In this document: one piece after another, positions 16,910-27,260 of the stretch
How the letters are laid out: the number at the start of each line of letters is the position of its first letter
Numbering within the stretch: position 1 is the first letter of the stretch
Source of the DNA: CAJQQY01 sp045106765
GTDB lineage: Bacteria > Bacteroidota > Bacteroidia > Chitinophagales > Saprospiraceae
DNA: 64,000 bases
Assembly (NCBI GenBank): GCA_045106765.1
Contig: JBGCFD010000190.1
Span: 68,918 to 132,917, forward strand
Reading direction: 5' to 3'
Made by a program: the position numbers and the translations under genes
Notes under the pieces: model-generated
The model's database searches: none
The model's input: only the letters and a program-made list of their open reading frames with translations
Told to the model about the DNA's origin: nothing

Positions 16910-18238
16910 TTGAAAATCATCATTCCAAATATTGCTGTACCTGAGGTTGAGTATACTTTTCATTGTTTGATGAAAAAGTTTTTGGGGTTGGAATATAAAT
17001 TGGAAATTTCGCCTACCGCTAATGATTTTATTATAAACATTGGTTCGAAAAAATTAATCATTCGGAATCATTTTTTTACAAATGATGACCCAGATTTTTT
17101 GTACCAAAAGGAAAATATACCTTCGAAAGTTGGCTTGGATAATTTAATCCTTGATGGAGAAAAATATTCTATTTATTCTCTTTTTGGAAAATCAGCATGG
17201 ACCGAAACGAAGGATGAAATTATTTTAGAAGCGGATATTATTGCAGCTACTTTTTTTATGTTGACGAGGTGGGAAGAGACTTTGGGAGGAGAGCGAGATA
17301 TGCATCAGCGATTTTTGGGAAAAAACTCTTTGGCGTGTAAAAATGGTTTTTTGGGAAAACCAATCGTTAATCAATATGTGGAAATACTGTGGGCTTTTTT
17401 CCAAAAAATAAATATTACACAAGTGCGTAAGAAGCGAGAATTTGGAATCGTTCCGACGCATGATGTAGACATTCCATTTTTGTTTCCCAATTTAATTTAT
17501 GGATTAAGAACGATTGTGAGATATTTGATTTCACCAACTTATTTTTGGGACGGAGTTAATTATTTAAAATTTTATTTAAAAGGAAAAGATCCTTATGATA
17601 CACATGATATATTTTTGGATGGGGCTGAAAAATTAAAAGTAAAAGCACATTTTTTTTTTATGGCAGGTTGTCATAATCGATTTGATCCAAGAGATCAATT
17701 ATCACATCCGAAAGTAAAATTATTATTAGAAAAAATAAAAAAGCGAGGTCATCAAATCGGTTTTCATCCATCTTATAAATCGTATAATGATGCTCAAATT
17801 TTTTCCCAAGAAAAAAAACGATTAGAAAAAATCGCTGAACAAAAAGTAGAAACAGGACGGCAACACTATTTACGATTTGAAAATCCAACCACTTGGAATC
17901 TATGGGAAAATGAAAATATGAAATGGGATTCTACGATGAGTTACGCTGATGAAATTGGTTTTCGAAATGGCGTTTGTTATCCATTCCCAGTTTTTGATAT
18001 TTTTGCCAGGAAAAAATTAAATCTGATCGAACGACCATTAATTTTGATGGAAGGAACATTGGGTTTATACATGGATATATCTTTGGAAGAAGCGAAAAGT
18101 AGAGTAGGGGAATTGATGAATCAAGTCAAAAAATACGAAGGTGATTTTGTTTTTTTATGGCATAACTCCTCTTTAAATTTTCGACAATATTCAAAATACA
18201 ATTCTATTTTAACTGAAATATATAATGATAAAAAATGA
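16910..18238 (+). CDS. Polysaccharide deacetylase-family protein
   Basis: A 442-aa protein with a TTG start at 16910; MKIIIPNIAVPEVEYTF is the only N-terminus that fits the hydrophobic first strand. Residues 1-180 form an N-terminal domain frequently attached to these enzymes in Bacteroidota. Residues about 185-430 show NodB-like metal motifs: THDVD (motif 1), GFHPSYKSY (motif 2, an HxxxY variant rather than HxxxH), FENPTTW (motif 3 region), and FLWHNSS near the end (motif 5). It would remove acetyl groups from a surface sugar polymer or lipid-linked intermediate. The last 4 bases overlap the start of the epimerase gene (ATGA), so the two are translationally coupled. Confidence 0.82.
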   Translation: MKIIIPNIAVPEVEYTFHCLMKKFLGLEYKLEISPTANDFIINIGSKKLIIRNHFFTNDDPDFLYQKENIPSKVGLDNLILDGEKYSIYSLFGKSAWTETKDEIILEADIIAATFFMLTRWEETLGGERDMHQRFLGKNSLACKNGFLGKPIVNQYVEILWAFFQKINITQVRKKREFGIVPTHDVDIPFLFPNLIYGLRTIVRYLISPTYFWDGVNYLKFYLKGKDPYDTHDIFLDGAEKLKVKAHFFFMAGCHNRFDPRDQLSHPKVKLLLEKIKKRGHQIGFHPSYKSYNDAQIFSQEKKRLEKIAEQKVETGRQHYLRFENPTTWNLWENENMKWDSTMSYADEIGFRNGVCYPFPVFDIFARKKLNLIERPLILMEGTLGLYMDISLEEAKSRVGELMNQVKKYEGDFVFLWHNSSLNFRQYSKYNSILTEIYNDKK

Positions 18239-19305
18239 AGATATTGACCATCGTCGGGGCACGACCACAATTTATCAAAGCAGCAGCAGTCAGTCGAGCG
18301 GTTGCCAAATTTGAAGGTGTGACGGAAGTGATCGTTCACACAGGACAGCACTTTGATAAAAATATGAGTGATGTTTTTTTTGAGGAAATGCACATTCCAA
18401 AACCTGATCATTATTTACATATTAATAGCCTTTCGCATGGTGCGATGACAGGGCGAATGTTGGAAGGAATAGAAGGCGTTATTTTAGAGGAAAAACCAGA
18501 TTGGGTGTTGGTTTATGGAGATACAAATTCAACCTTGGCAGGCGCATTGGCTGCATCGAAATTGCATATTCCTCTTGCTCATGTCGAAGCAGGTTTACGA
18601 TCATTTAATATGAAAATGCCAGAGGAAGTGAATCGGATTTTGACGGACCGAATTAGTACTGTTCTTTTTTGTCCAACTTTGACTGCGATTAATAATTTAG
18701 AAAATGAGGGTTTCGGAAAATTAGAAAATGAAGTGGTTCAGGTGGGAGATGTGATGTATGATGCCGCTTTATTTTATGCAAATAAATCTAGGAAACCAGA
18801 TTTTGATGTTCCTGAAAAATTTATTTTGACAACTTGCCACCGAGCAGAAAATACAAATGATCCGAAGAAATTGGCGAACATCGTTAATGGTTTAAATGAA
18901 ATTCATCGAGACACGCCCGTCATTTTACCTCTTCATCCACGGACCAAAAATTACATCGCTAAATATGATTTGAAGCCTGAATTTCAATTGGTTGATCCAG
19001 TTGGATATTTGGAAATGGTTTACCTTTTACAAAATTGCTCGATGGTGATGACGGATAGTGGTGGTTTGCAAAAAGAAGCTTTTTTCTTTAAAAAACCTTG
19101 CATCACTTTGCGAGATGAAACGGAGTGGGTGGAGTTGATTGAGAACAAAGTAAATTACTTATGTCATGTTGCAAATAAAGGAGAGATTGTTTCACTTTAT
19201 AAAAAGGTGAAAGACGAAGAGATTGATTTTGAGATTAATTTATATGGGAAGGGAGATACTTCTGAATTGATCGTGAAGGATTTGTTGGATCGGAAATTAA
19301 GTTAA
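18235..19305 (+). CDS. wecB: UDP-GlcNAc 2-epimerase, non-hydrolysing (WbpI/WlbD-like)
   Basis: A 356-aa enzyme of the WecB/WbpI family. Landmarks are the N-terminal GARPQFIKAAAVSRA, HTGQHFDKNMSDVFFEEM, VYGDTNSTLAGALAASK, the HVEAGLRSFNMKMPEEVNR active-site segment, and TDSGGLQKEA near the C-terminus. WecB epimerises UDP-GlcNAc to UDP-ManNAc, whereas WbpI/WlbD act on the 2,3-diacetamido glucuronate sugar. The nearby WlbA, WlbB and WlbC homologues favour the second. The start overlaps the deacetylase stop by 4 bp, and the last 9 bp overlap the convergent O-antigen ligase gene, so there is no room for a terminator between them. Confidence 0.93.
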   Translation: MKILTIVGARPQFIKAAAVSRAVAKFEGVTEVIVHTGQHFDKNMSDVFFEEMHIPKPDHYLHINSLSHGAMTGRMLEGIEGVILEEKPDWVLVYGDTNSTLAGALAASKLHIPLAHVEAGLRSFNMKMPEEVNRILTDRISTVLFCPTLTAINNLENEGFGKLENEVVQVGDVMYDAALFYANKSRKPDFDVPEKFILTTCHRAENTNDPKKLANIVNGLNEIHRDTPVILPLHPRTKNYIAKYDLKPEFQLVDPVGYLEMVYLLQNCSMVMTDSGGLQKEAFFFKKPCITLRDETEWVELIENKVNYLCHVANKGEIVSLYKKVKDEEIDFEINLYGKGDTSELIVKDLLDRKLS

Positions 19306-20622
19306 AACTTTAACTGAATTTTCATTTTGTTCCAAATTATAAATCGCACTTAAAATCGCAAGGACTAACCATAGATGCCTAAAATTAATCGCATCAACAG
19401 AAACTGCTTCCATAAAAAAAATGAGTAAATACCCAGTAACTACAATTTTTAAATTATCATGTTTTTTTGTTTTTAAAAGATGATTAGATATTTTAAAAAG
19501 AACAAAAGTTAGATATAAAATTGCAGAGAGACCGAAGATTCCCGTTTCTGCAAAACTTCCGAAATAGGTAGAATGTGGATCGTAATCTGGAATGTGTTTT
19601 GGAAAAAAATTGGCTTCCTTTAATTGATGAAAATAGGTTCCATGATTGCCTGCTCCGACTCCCGTGAGAAATTTTTCTTTACCAATAAAAATAGCACTTT
19701 GTTTTAAGGTAAAATAAGTACTCGGGATGATAAAATTGTGTTGAGTTTCGCCAACGATTTTTCCTGAGTTGAATGCACTTTCTCTAATCTCTTTTAAATT
19801 TGGATTATTTTTATTCACCAAAATAAAGTGTGTTCCAAATAAATAAATCATAAATAAAGTCAGGGAAATCAATCTCAAACTATTTTTGAAAATTGGACTT
19901 AAGTGATGTTTTTGTTTTTTTAGAAAAATAAAAATAATTCCAATTAGGAGTAAAACGACGATTTTTGCAAAAGTAAAAATATAGGCAACCGAAAAAATTA
20001 AAAGCAAAATGAGTTTTTTGAAATCCCTTTTTTCTAAAATAGAAACGAACAAAAAAAGGATACTTAAATTTAAAATACTGGCTAGCATGTGAGGAGTGGA
20101 GGTGAGTCCGCTTATCCGAATTGTATCTCCAAAATATGGATAATCTTGATAAGTATATCCAAGAAGATTGTCGCCCGAAAAATAGGTCGTAGCGATTCCT
20201 ATAATTCCAAAAAAAGCAGCAATGTTTCCCATCCAAATAATTCCTTTTGAGATAAAATCTTTGAGTTTAATTTCAGTAGAAATTAGAAATAGTCGAATAA
20301 TTAAATAGTTTAAGAATAAATAAACTAGGCCAAAGAATTCAAGAAATGGCTGATAGTTTTTGGCAAAAAAAGAAGTGACGCAAACGACTCCTAAATATAT
20401 TATTAATGCAAAATCAAGATGGTTCAACTTCAATTTTGCGAAGGGAATCTTTTTTAAATTAAAGGATAAAAAAAGTATAGTCAATAGAAAAATTATCTCA
20501 GGCGGTTGTATCTTGTTGCCCACGATAGGAAATGTAAGAATGGTTTGAAAACTTATTGAGATGATTCCTATCAAAATAAGAATGGACCAAACTCTCAGAA
20601 ATGAATTTTGTGTTTCTAACAT
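19297..20622 (-). CDS. O-antigen ligase/polymerase (Wzy/WaaL type)
   Basis: A 441-aa integral membrane protein with about 11-12 hydrophobic segments. A long extracytoplasmic loop in the second half carries GVGAGNHGTYFHQLK and DPHSTYFGSFAETGIFG, which matches the Wzy_C/O-antigen ligase pattern (G-G-N ... H-N/S ... E-G-G). It either polymerises repeat units or joins polymer to lipid A or another acceptor; sequence alone does not separate these. It runs opposite to its neighbours, overlaps the end of the epimerase gene by 9 bp and diverges from the GT39 gene with a 25-bp gap. Confidence 0.85.
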   Translation of the reverse strand: MLETQNSFLRVWSILILIGIISISFQTILTFPIVGNKIQPPEIIFLLTILFLSFNLKKIPFAKLKLNHLDFALIIYLGVVCVTSFFAKNYQPFLEFFGLVYLFLNYLIIRLFLISTEIKLKDFISKGIIWMGNIAAFFGIIGIATTYFSGDNLLGYTYQDYPYFGDTIRISGLTSTPHMLASILNLSILFLFVSILEKRDFKKLILLLIFSVAYIFTFAKIVVLLLIGIIFIFLKKQKHHLSPIFKNSLRLISLTLFMIYLFGTHFILVNKNNPNLKEIRESAFNSGKIVGETQHNFIIPSTYFTLKQSAIFIGKEKFLTGVGAGNHGTYFHQLKEANFFPKHIPDYDPHSTYFGSFAETGIFGLSAILYLTFVLFKISNHLLKTKKHDNLKIVVTGYLLIFFMEAVSVDAINFRHLWLVLAILSAIYNLEQNENSVKVLT

Positions 20623-20647
20623 ATTTTCTCAAACCTAAGTAAAAAAA

Positions 20648-21934
20648 ATGTACTCCAAAAATAGATTTAAAGATCTGTCGCAAAAAGAAATCTATGGACT
20701 GATATTTTGTTCCTTTCTAGTAGTTCGGTTGGCATTTGTTTTTGTCTTAAAAACTTACCTACCTCAGTTAGAAATATTTCCAGATAGTGAGAGATATGAT
20801 ATTTTGAGTTCGCAAATTTTAGAAGGAAATTTTAATTTGGATGGAGGTACTTTTTTAGTTGCACCTGTATATCCTTATTTTTTGGCTTTGGTAAAAATGT
20901 GTTTTGGAACATATTGGATTTGGATTGCACCTATGATTCAAATTGGTTTAAGTTGTCTTTCGGGAGTTTATTTTTATAAGTTGGCTAAGGTTTTATTTGA
21001 GTCAGAAAGAGTGGCTGTTTTAGGTGTTTTGGGTTATTGTTTTTACCCATTTTCAATGTGGTATGTGCATAGTATTTCGCAAGAAACGATTTATCAGACC
21101 TTGTTGATTTTTTCAATTTATCATTTTGTTATTGGGCTAAAAAATCAAAAAGAACGACATCTTATTTATTCGGCAATTTTGTTTTCTATTTGCTTTTTGA
21201 CAAAGTCGATTATACTTTTTTACAGTCCATTTTTAGCTTTATCTATTTATTTATATTTCAACGGAAATTGGAAACAGAAGCTGCGAATGGTTTTTATTTA
21301 TAGTTCAATTTGTGTGGTTTTTACATTGCCGAATGGAATTTACAATTGGCAGACTCATGGTATTTATACTATTTCTAGTGGTGGATTTGGATTCTTTTTA
21401 TCTTTGTCAAATAATGATAATATCAGTAGATCAATTGGAGAATATAAGTACACAAAGGGATTAAATGAATTTGATTATGCTTACGGAATTCCATTTGAAT
21501 TAGAACAAGATCCTAATGTGAAAAAATATCCACCTTTGGAACGAGATCAACTTTACTTAAAAGAAGGTTTGAAATGGATTAATGATAATCCTAAAAAATT
21601 ATTTTTATTAAGTCTAACGAAACTGCAAAAATTTCTTCTCCCTGGATTTAGTATTTCCCATCATCCATTTAATAAATGGCTAATATCTTTTCTTCTTGGA
21701 TTACCTGTTTATTTTTTTGGATATATTGGTATTTGGAAAGGACTTAAAACTAATTTTAAGCTTCATTCATGGATACTTTTTTTGATCATTTCTATGAGTG
21801 TATTTTCTATGTTTTTTTTAAATCAAAGTAGATTTAGAGTAGTGACGATGGAAGGATTTTATTTGATGTATGCTGCTTTTGGGTGGGTTACCATTTTTGG
21901 AATGAGCAAAAGGAAGCCAAAATTATTCAATTAA
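20648..21934 (+). CDS. GT39-type membrane glycosyltransferase
   Basis: A 428-aa membrane protein. The first loop after helix 1 has LEIFPDSERYDILSSQILEG, with the acidic D-E region typical of GT-C (PMT/ArnT-like) enzymes, then GGTFLVAPVYPYFLALV. About ten transmembrane segments follow, with Tyr- and Lys-rich loops. Family members transfer a sugar from a polyprenyl phosphate donor on the outer face of the inner membrane. The acceptor is unknown. Its stop codon lies inside the stem of a strong terminator shared with the convergent protease gene. Confidence 0.82.
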   Translation: MYSKNRFKDLSQKEIYGLIFCSFLVVRLAFVFVLKTYLPQLEIFPDSERYDILSSQILEGNFNLDGGTFLVAPVYPYFLALVKMCFGTYWIWIAPMIQIGLSCLSGVYFYKLAKVLFESERVAVLGVLGYCFYPFSMWYVHSISQETIYQTLLIFSIYHFVIGLKNQKERHLIYSAILFSICFLTKSIILFYSPFLALSIYLYFNGNWKQKLRMVFIYSSICVVFTLPNGIYNWQTHGIYTISSGGFGFFLSLSNNDNISRSIGEYKYTKGLNEFDYAYGIPFELEQDPNVKKYPPLERDQLYLKEGLKWINDNPKKLFLLSLTKLQKFLLPGFSISHHPFNKWLISFLLGLPVYFFGYIGIWKGLKTNFKLHSWILFLIISMSVFSMFFLNQSRFRVVTMEGFYLMYAAFGWVTIFGMSKRKPKLFN

Positions 21935-21949
21935 TTTTGGCTTCCTTTT
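21908..21949. terminator. Bidirectional terminator, 18-bp perfect stem
   Basis: The arms 21908-21925 and 21932-21949 pair exactly (core AAGGAAGCCAAAATTA) around a 6-nt loop, with a T-run on the right and an A-run on the left. It overlaps the last codons and stop of the GT39 gene and also ends the convergent PorU2-like gene. Confidence 0.85.
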
Positions 21950-21965
21950 TTATTTCAAATATATT

Positions 21966-24900
21966 TTATCGAATAATTACCATTTTTCCAATTCCATTTT
22001 TGAAGAATGAATCTGCTCTTGTTTGGAATAAATCAAACGGTTCTCCATTGGCCTTAGTAGCAACTACTCTATAGAGGTAAACTCCATTGGCTAATTTGGC
22101 GCCATACTCATCTGTTCCATCCCAACTAAAAGGAGTCATATTATTTCCTACATGGATTGGCCCTAATTCTTCCATTCTAATTTCTCGAATGATTCTGCCT
22201 GAAACGGTCATAATCTGAATTTTCATATCATCAGGAACTTCATCACCGGTTATGGTGAATACAAATTTGGTAGAGGTGGAAAAAGGATTAGGGTAATTCA
22301 ATATTTTTGAAATAGAAGACTTATTCACTATTTCAAAACTAACTTTATAAGCCAAATCTCCTGATTGATTTCCTGAGACATCTTCTGCTAAAACAACGAG
22401 TTGGTAAGTTCCATCAGAGAGTAAAGTTGGATTGAATTCCAATCTCGCTTTATTATTATCTCCTTGAGTGGCTGGATAAAATGTTAGTCTATCACCATCT
22501 ACAAAAATAGGTTCTAAATCAGAACCTCCAGGGGATTTTAAAAGTACTTGGAAGGAAGTGGTATCTTCTAAAAGTAAGTATGAATTTTCATCTTTTAGTG
22601 TAATTAAAATATGAGGTTTGGAAGAAACTAAATCACCATCCATAATATGAACCCCATCAAATGTAACATCCATAATTGGATTCCTCACATCTTGTCGAAC
22701 ATGGAAATTAAAAAAACCTAAATTGTTAAAATGGAATTGCTCTTTTTGGTCTCCATTTGGATTTGCTTCAATGAAGAGTGTATTTTTTTCTCCAAAATTT
22801 CTAGTATCTAAACTTAAATTAGCGACTAATGTATCGCCAATCAGAATAGGAGACAAGCGTTTTAGAATAGTATCTTGATTATTATTCTGATCAATAATAG
22901 CAAATTTCATGAGTAAACTATCCATATTGTATTCGCCAATATTTTCGACTGCAATTTTTAAGGATAATGGTTCGCCTTGATTTAAAGTATCACTTTGAAA
23001 AGTAAATAGCGAGGCTGGATTTAAGGCAACCTCAGGTGTCCCTTGGAATAAAACTCTCCAATGATCTAGATGAACACTTGTTTTATTGAGTGAGTCTCTA
23101 GAGTTAAATTTTAATTGGATATAAGGAAATTCATCTGCATCTAAGGATGATAAAGAAACATCATAATCTTGAATATTAGGCATTACTAATGAATCAGTTC
23201 CATCTTGTTTGATTCCAAATAAATCAATAGAAAATTCATCCGTTGGAAGATTGTCAATGGAGGAAGTTTGCCAAAGTAATGATTCCCAAGATCTAGCTGG
23301 TCCAATTTTAGTGGAGGTCATTTCACCACTATCCCAACTTCCTGGTAAGGAATGATTGAAAAATAATAAATCGTCTAAGCTAGAAGCTTTACTTTCAGCC
23401 ATTGCACCTACTCCTTTTTGATAAAGAAAAATATATGGAAGAGCACCTTCCGTTTCTAAATCTCTAATTTGCGTAGCACCTTGAGCTTCTAATACATCAA
23501 AAATATTAGTTCCCAAAGGGCCAGAGTCTGAAGCCCATTCTTCGGGTTCGTATGATACAGTCTCTGTTTGATTTGTTAGAATTAAAACATATTCTCCATC
23601 CTCGATTTCATTATTAAGATAATTAATGAGTTCCTCTCTATTCGCTAAATTATCAGTTTTAAATGGAAACATTGATTCGCCCCAATAATAATCAGGATCT
23701 GAATTAATTCGGTATTCTACTTTTATTGAATCAAAAACGGTCACTTGAATACCAGCAGGATCAGAATAGGGAGGTCCTACATATCTTCCAATTCGGTCAT
23801 TATTAAGAAGAACCCGCATAAAGACTGAATTAGGATTAACGATTGAATCTAAGACTAAACTTTCAACAGCTAAATCTTTGAAATCAGAAACATATTTAAT
23901 TTTACCAGCACCGTCAAGAAGAAGATTGGACAGTACATCCTTTTGATATTGATATTGATGAGATTGATTCCAACCTGAAGAACTTCCTTCCAAATAAACA
24001 AAGGAACTATTTCTCCAAACAAAACCACCAATAGCAGGATCCTCTTCGGGACTAACTCGCCAATAATAAACAGTATTATTAGCGTAGTTCATGTTAGGTT
24101 TCCATTTTAAAACGCCACCAAGTTGTTCAATTTCTGTTTCTTGAAAAAGAGGACTATTGAATGCTTCGGTTGTATCTATTTGGAAAATATATTTTTGACT
24201 TTCAACAAATGTACTTGAAGTAGAAGCTTTTAAGGTTAGATCTTGATTGGAAACAATTCCGAATTCGTTTGGAAAAACAGGAACAATCTCTTTCGAAATA
24301 AAATAGACGGTAATACTTTCGCTGGCACCTCCAGTTTGCAAAGTATTATTATTTTCAGCCTCCGTTGAAGGAAATTCTGCAATTGCATTGTCTTTATCAA
24401 TTTCGATATAAAATTCATTTGGACCAAGCGCATCAATTCCAAATACTGGAAGTTTATAACTTAGGGTTGATTTAAATTCAGGAACAGGAATAGAGTCAAT
24501 AAGAATCGAAATAGCATCGGCACTATTTGGAAATTTTTGTTTGATTTCAATAAGCATAGAATCATTGGCATGGTATCCAATATTAGCAATATCAAAAGTC
24601 AGTTCGAAGCTATCTCTTTGAATACTTATTGGGTTGGGATCAAATTTTACGGTTTCACGATCAATGATATAATCAGGTCCTTCACCAAGATATAATCTAA
24701 TAGCTGGATCACCGTTAATCGTCATTTGGCCACCTAAAAAACCTATACTAAATTCTGTATTTTTTATGGCGATCCTATTTAGATCACCTATGCCAGATCC
24801 ATATGATGTATCACCTAATTGAGTGAAAAATTCACGGCCATAGAGATTTAGTCGATTAGAGTATCCGATACCTGTAGTGGCAAAAAAGGCAATTGCTCCT

Positions 24901-26987
24901 TTTTCAGGTGCTAATACAAAATCTTCACTAATTCCAACTACAGGGGTATGAATTTTTCCAGAATAACATCCGAATGAAAACATCACAGGATACTTTCCTT
25001 TATTTTCATAGGCATCCGCATTATCAATACTATAATCAAAACTTCCAACGGAAGAGTGACCAAAAAAGGTTAAAATAGATGCTCCATTATTAATTAGATT
25101 TTTCAGAGCATCCGACTGAGAATTATAAATTGGATCAGCAGAGGTTTTAAAGAAAGAAGTTACATTTCCGCCAAATTTATTATTCTCGTGAATGGCTTTA
25201 AATCCATTTAGATATCCTTGGATGGAAAGTTGTTCACTTGCTGCTCCTCCTCCTAAATGGATTATATTTTTCATCCATAATTTATCTTCTATCGTTTGAG
25301 GCAAGTTTTGAACTTCTTCATGTTCAATAACTTTATTGAGATAATTTCTTACTTCGGTTCCAGTCTTGGCTGGAAGCCTTCCAACCGATAGGATAGGAGC
25401 ATAGGTATTATTTTTTGAAAATAATAAATTGTCACCTCCACCAAACGCGCCTAAAGTTGGAACATGAAATGTATTATCAGCGAAGGCAAGATTTACAGCT
25501 TCAGTAGTTCGAATATCTTGATATTCTCGACCTTTACCCAAAAGGAAAACATATTTTGGATCAGTCCAATTTTTCTTAATAAAATGTCCAAAATTTCGAA
25601 TGGAAATACTATGTCGGTTTATACCATAAGAGAATTGTTCATATAACTGTTCCACATCAACAATGATAGTATTAAAGTTTCTTCCAGCACTAGAGGATCG
25701 GTAATTACTGAACTCTTCTACCCAATTATTGCCTTGTCCATCATCAAAAAGTTTCTTATTTGAAATAATAATATACTCTGAATCTTCTTGTGAGTAATCT
25801 ATAAAGTTGATAGATTTAATTTGACTGGGAGTCTTAACTCCAGAAGTAGAACTGACTAAAATTAATTCACTTTCTAGACTAGAAGGAGGTAAAGCAATGT
25901 TAATTGAAGTACCATCATTATTTACTACAATTCGTCTATTATTAGTTAGGTCATATAAAATAGGGTCAGCTCCATTTGCTGCAAAATTGCTTACTTTCAA
26001 ATACCTAGTTGTACTAGAAGCAGGCATCCTAAAATGGAAATTATTTGAAGCGCCAAAATCGAAAGTTCTAGGGTAAAGTAACTTTACAGAAGCTACAGCT
26101 GACTGATCTTTAGAATCATAATTTCCTTGTAAATCAATAGTAACGTCAGAAGATAAACTTGATGAATTTAAATTCACATCATGCTGAATAGTGTGGATTC
26201 CAAATACTTCATCATTAGCAATAACATTTCCATTTACAGTAATCGTCTGCTCATGTGGCCCCATACTAATATTCTTATTGATATTGTAAAAACCAGTTAC
26301 ATACCGAAGACTTAATTTACTTTCTGGTCCAGCTGCAAAAACATTCGGTGGCGTTATTGTGATGGTTTGATTTTGGTTGAATTCTCCCACAAAACCTTCT
26401 CCTTTTTCGAATCTTGAATGAAAAACAAAATCACTATGAATATCTTTTGTCCAAGTATTATTAAAAACGACAGAATCAGTAGCGAGGCAAAATGATTCAG
26501 GAGTCGATGGTGCATTATTTAAATCATTATTGATATTATCTAAACGGTTTGGTATCGAGGTTTCATTCCAAGTTAAAAAGTAAGCACTTGAATCTGTAAA
26601 AAGACTATACTCAGGATTTGCCATCTCGATATCAGGGTCTTCAAAAAGAAAACGATCTAGTTGACTTCTATTTCTTTTTCCATAGAATTCTATAAAATCA
26701 CCCGTTCCAAAAGTTTCATTTGAACTTACATGAATGGGAATTTCTTGCCCCATGTAATACAGTTGAACCTGACTTCCTTGAAAGCTATTAACTGGAATCC
26801 CTTGATCTACCATTGATTGATAAGGGAGACGATAGATTCCATCTTCTGAAACCTGTATTTTATAATAATTTTGATCGTATTGAATCCACTCATTGCCGTA
26901 AAGTGTATCAATGCCATTCCACATTTGAGCAGAAAGAGAGGAGAATAGGGAGAATAAAAGTATTAAAGAAGCTATAATTTTCTTCAT
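21966..26987 (-). CDS. porU2: Very large C25-family protease, PorU2-like T9SS sortase
   Basis: A 1673-aa exported protein with a signal peptide (residues 1-20, SSLSAQ). Residues about 400-770 form a C25 (gingipain-like) peptidase domain with catalytic His644 in FFGHSSVG and Cys674 in FSFGCYSGK. After it come several Ig/CARDB-like beta domains, including YYWRVSPEEDP, and a C-terminal FlgD-like Ig segment (YPNPFSTSTKFVFTI ... LANGVYLYRVVA). PorU removes T9SS sorting domains and links cargo to the surface; canonical PorU is about 1100-1300 aa, so the size and layout favour the second class named PorU2. Many T9SS cargo proteins are encoded in this window. The start codon lies within a 14-bp palindrome (26982-26995). 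Confidence 0.85.
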   Translation of the reverse strand: MKKIIASLILLFSLFSSLSAQMWNGIDTLYGNEWIQYDQNYYKIQVSEDGIYRLPYQSMVDQGIPVNSFQGSQVQLYYMGQEIPIHVSSNETFGTGDFIEFYGKRNRSQLDRFLFEDPDIEMANPEYSLFTDSSAYFLTWNETSIPNRLDNINNDLNNAPSTPESFCLATDSVVFNNTWTKDIHSDFVFHSRFEKGEGFVGEFNQNQTITITPPNVFAAGPESKLSLRYVTGFYNINKNISMGPHEQTITVNGNVIANDEVFGIHTIQHDVNLNSSSLSSDVTIDLQGNYDSKDQSAVASVKLLYPRTFDFGASNNFHFRMPASSTTRYLKVSNFAANGADPILYDLTNNRRIVVNNDGTSINIALPPSSLESELILVSSTSGVKTPSQIKSINFIDYSQEDSEYIIISNKKLFDDGQGNNWVEEFSNYRSSSAGRNFNTIIVDVEQLYEQFSYGINRHSISIRNFGHFIKKNWTDPKYVFLLGKGREYQDIRTTEAVNLAFADNTFHVPTLGAFGGGDNLLFSKNNTYAPILSVGRLPAKTGTEVRNYLNKVIEHEEVQNLPQTIEDKLWMKNIIHLGGGAASEQLSIQGYLNGFKAIHENNKFGGNVTSFFKTSADPIYNSQSDALKNLINNGASILTFFGHSSVGSFDYSIDNADAYENKGKYPVMFSFGCYSGKIHTPVVGISEDFVLAPEKGAIAFFATTGIGYSNRLNLYGREFFTQLGDTSYGSGIGDLNRIAIKNTEFSIGFLGGQMTINGDPAIRLYLGEGPDYIIDRETVKFDPNPISIQRDSFELTFDIANIGYHANDSMLIEIKQKFPNSADAISILIDSIPVPEFKSTLSYKLPVFGIDALGPNEFYIEIDKDNAIAEFPSTEAENNNTLQTGGASESITVYFISKEIVPVFPNEFGIVSNQDLTLKASTSSTFVESQKYIFQIDTTEAFNSPLFQETEIEQLGGVLKWKPNMNYANNTVYYWRVSPEEDPAIGGFVWRNSSFVYLEGSSSGWNQSHQYQYQKDVLSNLLLDGAGKIKYVSDFKDLAVESLVLDSIVNPNSVFMRVLLNNDRIGRYVGPPYSDPAGIQVTVFDSIKVEYRINSDPDYYWGESMFPFKTDNLANREELINYLNNEIEDGEYVLILTNQTETVSYEPEEWASDSGPLGTNIFDVLEAQGATQIRDLETEGALPYIFLYQKGVGAMAESKASSLDDLLFFNHSLPGSWDSGEMTSTKIGPARSWESLLWQTSSIDNLPTDEFSIDLFGIKQDGTDSLVMPNIQDYDVSLSSLDADEFPYIQLKFNSRDSLNKTSVHLDHWRVLFQGTPEVALNPASLFTFQSDTLNQGEPLSLKIAVENIGEYNMDSLLMKFAIIDQNNNQDTILKRLSPILIGDTLVANLSLDTRNFGEKNTLFIEANPNGDQKEQFHFNNLGFFNFHVRQDVRNPIMDVTFDGVHIMDGDLVSSKPHILITLKDENSYLLLEDTTSFQVLLKSPGGSDLEPIFVDGDRLTFYPATQGDNNKARLEFNPTLLSDGTYQLVVLAEDVSGNQSGDLAYKVSFEIVNKSSISKILNYPNPFSTSTKFVFTITGDEVPDDMKIQIMTVSGRIIREIRMEELGPIHVGNNMTPFSWDGTDEYGAKLANGVYLYRVVATKANGEPFDLFQTRADSFFKNGIGKMVIIR

Positions 26988-27186
26988 CGATGAAGTTTTT
27001 TAAATATGTTCAATTATTTGGGAGGAATTTTAACAAGTTTTGCATTCCTCAATCATATTAAAATTAATCAAAATTCGAGCCTGATATTAAGTCATTGAAT
27101 ATTAATGAGAATGGGGGAAATAAATTGATATAGATTTATACAAATTTAACAAATAAATGTTTGAAATATTGTAAGCATCCCAACAA

Positions 27187-27216
27187 TTTGAATCCAAATT
27201 TAAATATCTATTTTTG
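27187..27216 (+). promoter_or_regulatory. Complete Bacteroidota promoter for the SGNH-flippase operon
   Basis: TTTG at 27187-27190 and TATTTTTG at 27209-27216, spaced by 18 bp, match the TTTG/TAnnTTTG consensus. The ATG follows at 27261. This is the best promoter match I found in the window. Confidence 0.65.
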
Positions 27217-27260
27217 CGATTAAACTAATAAAATGGATATAATCCAATGGAAAAAATAAA

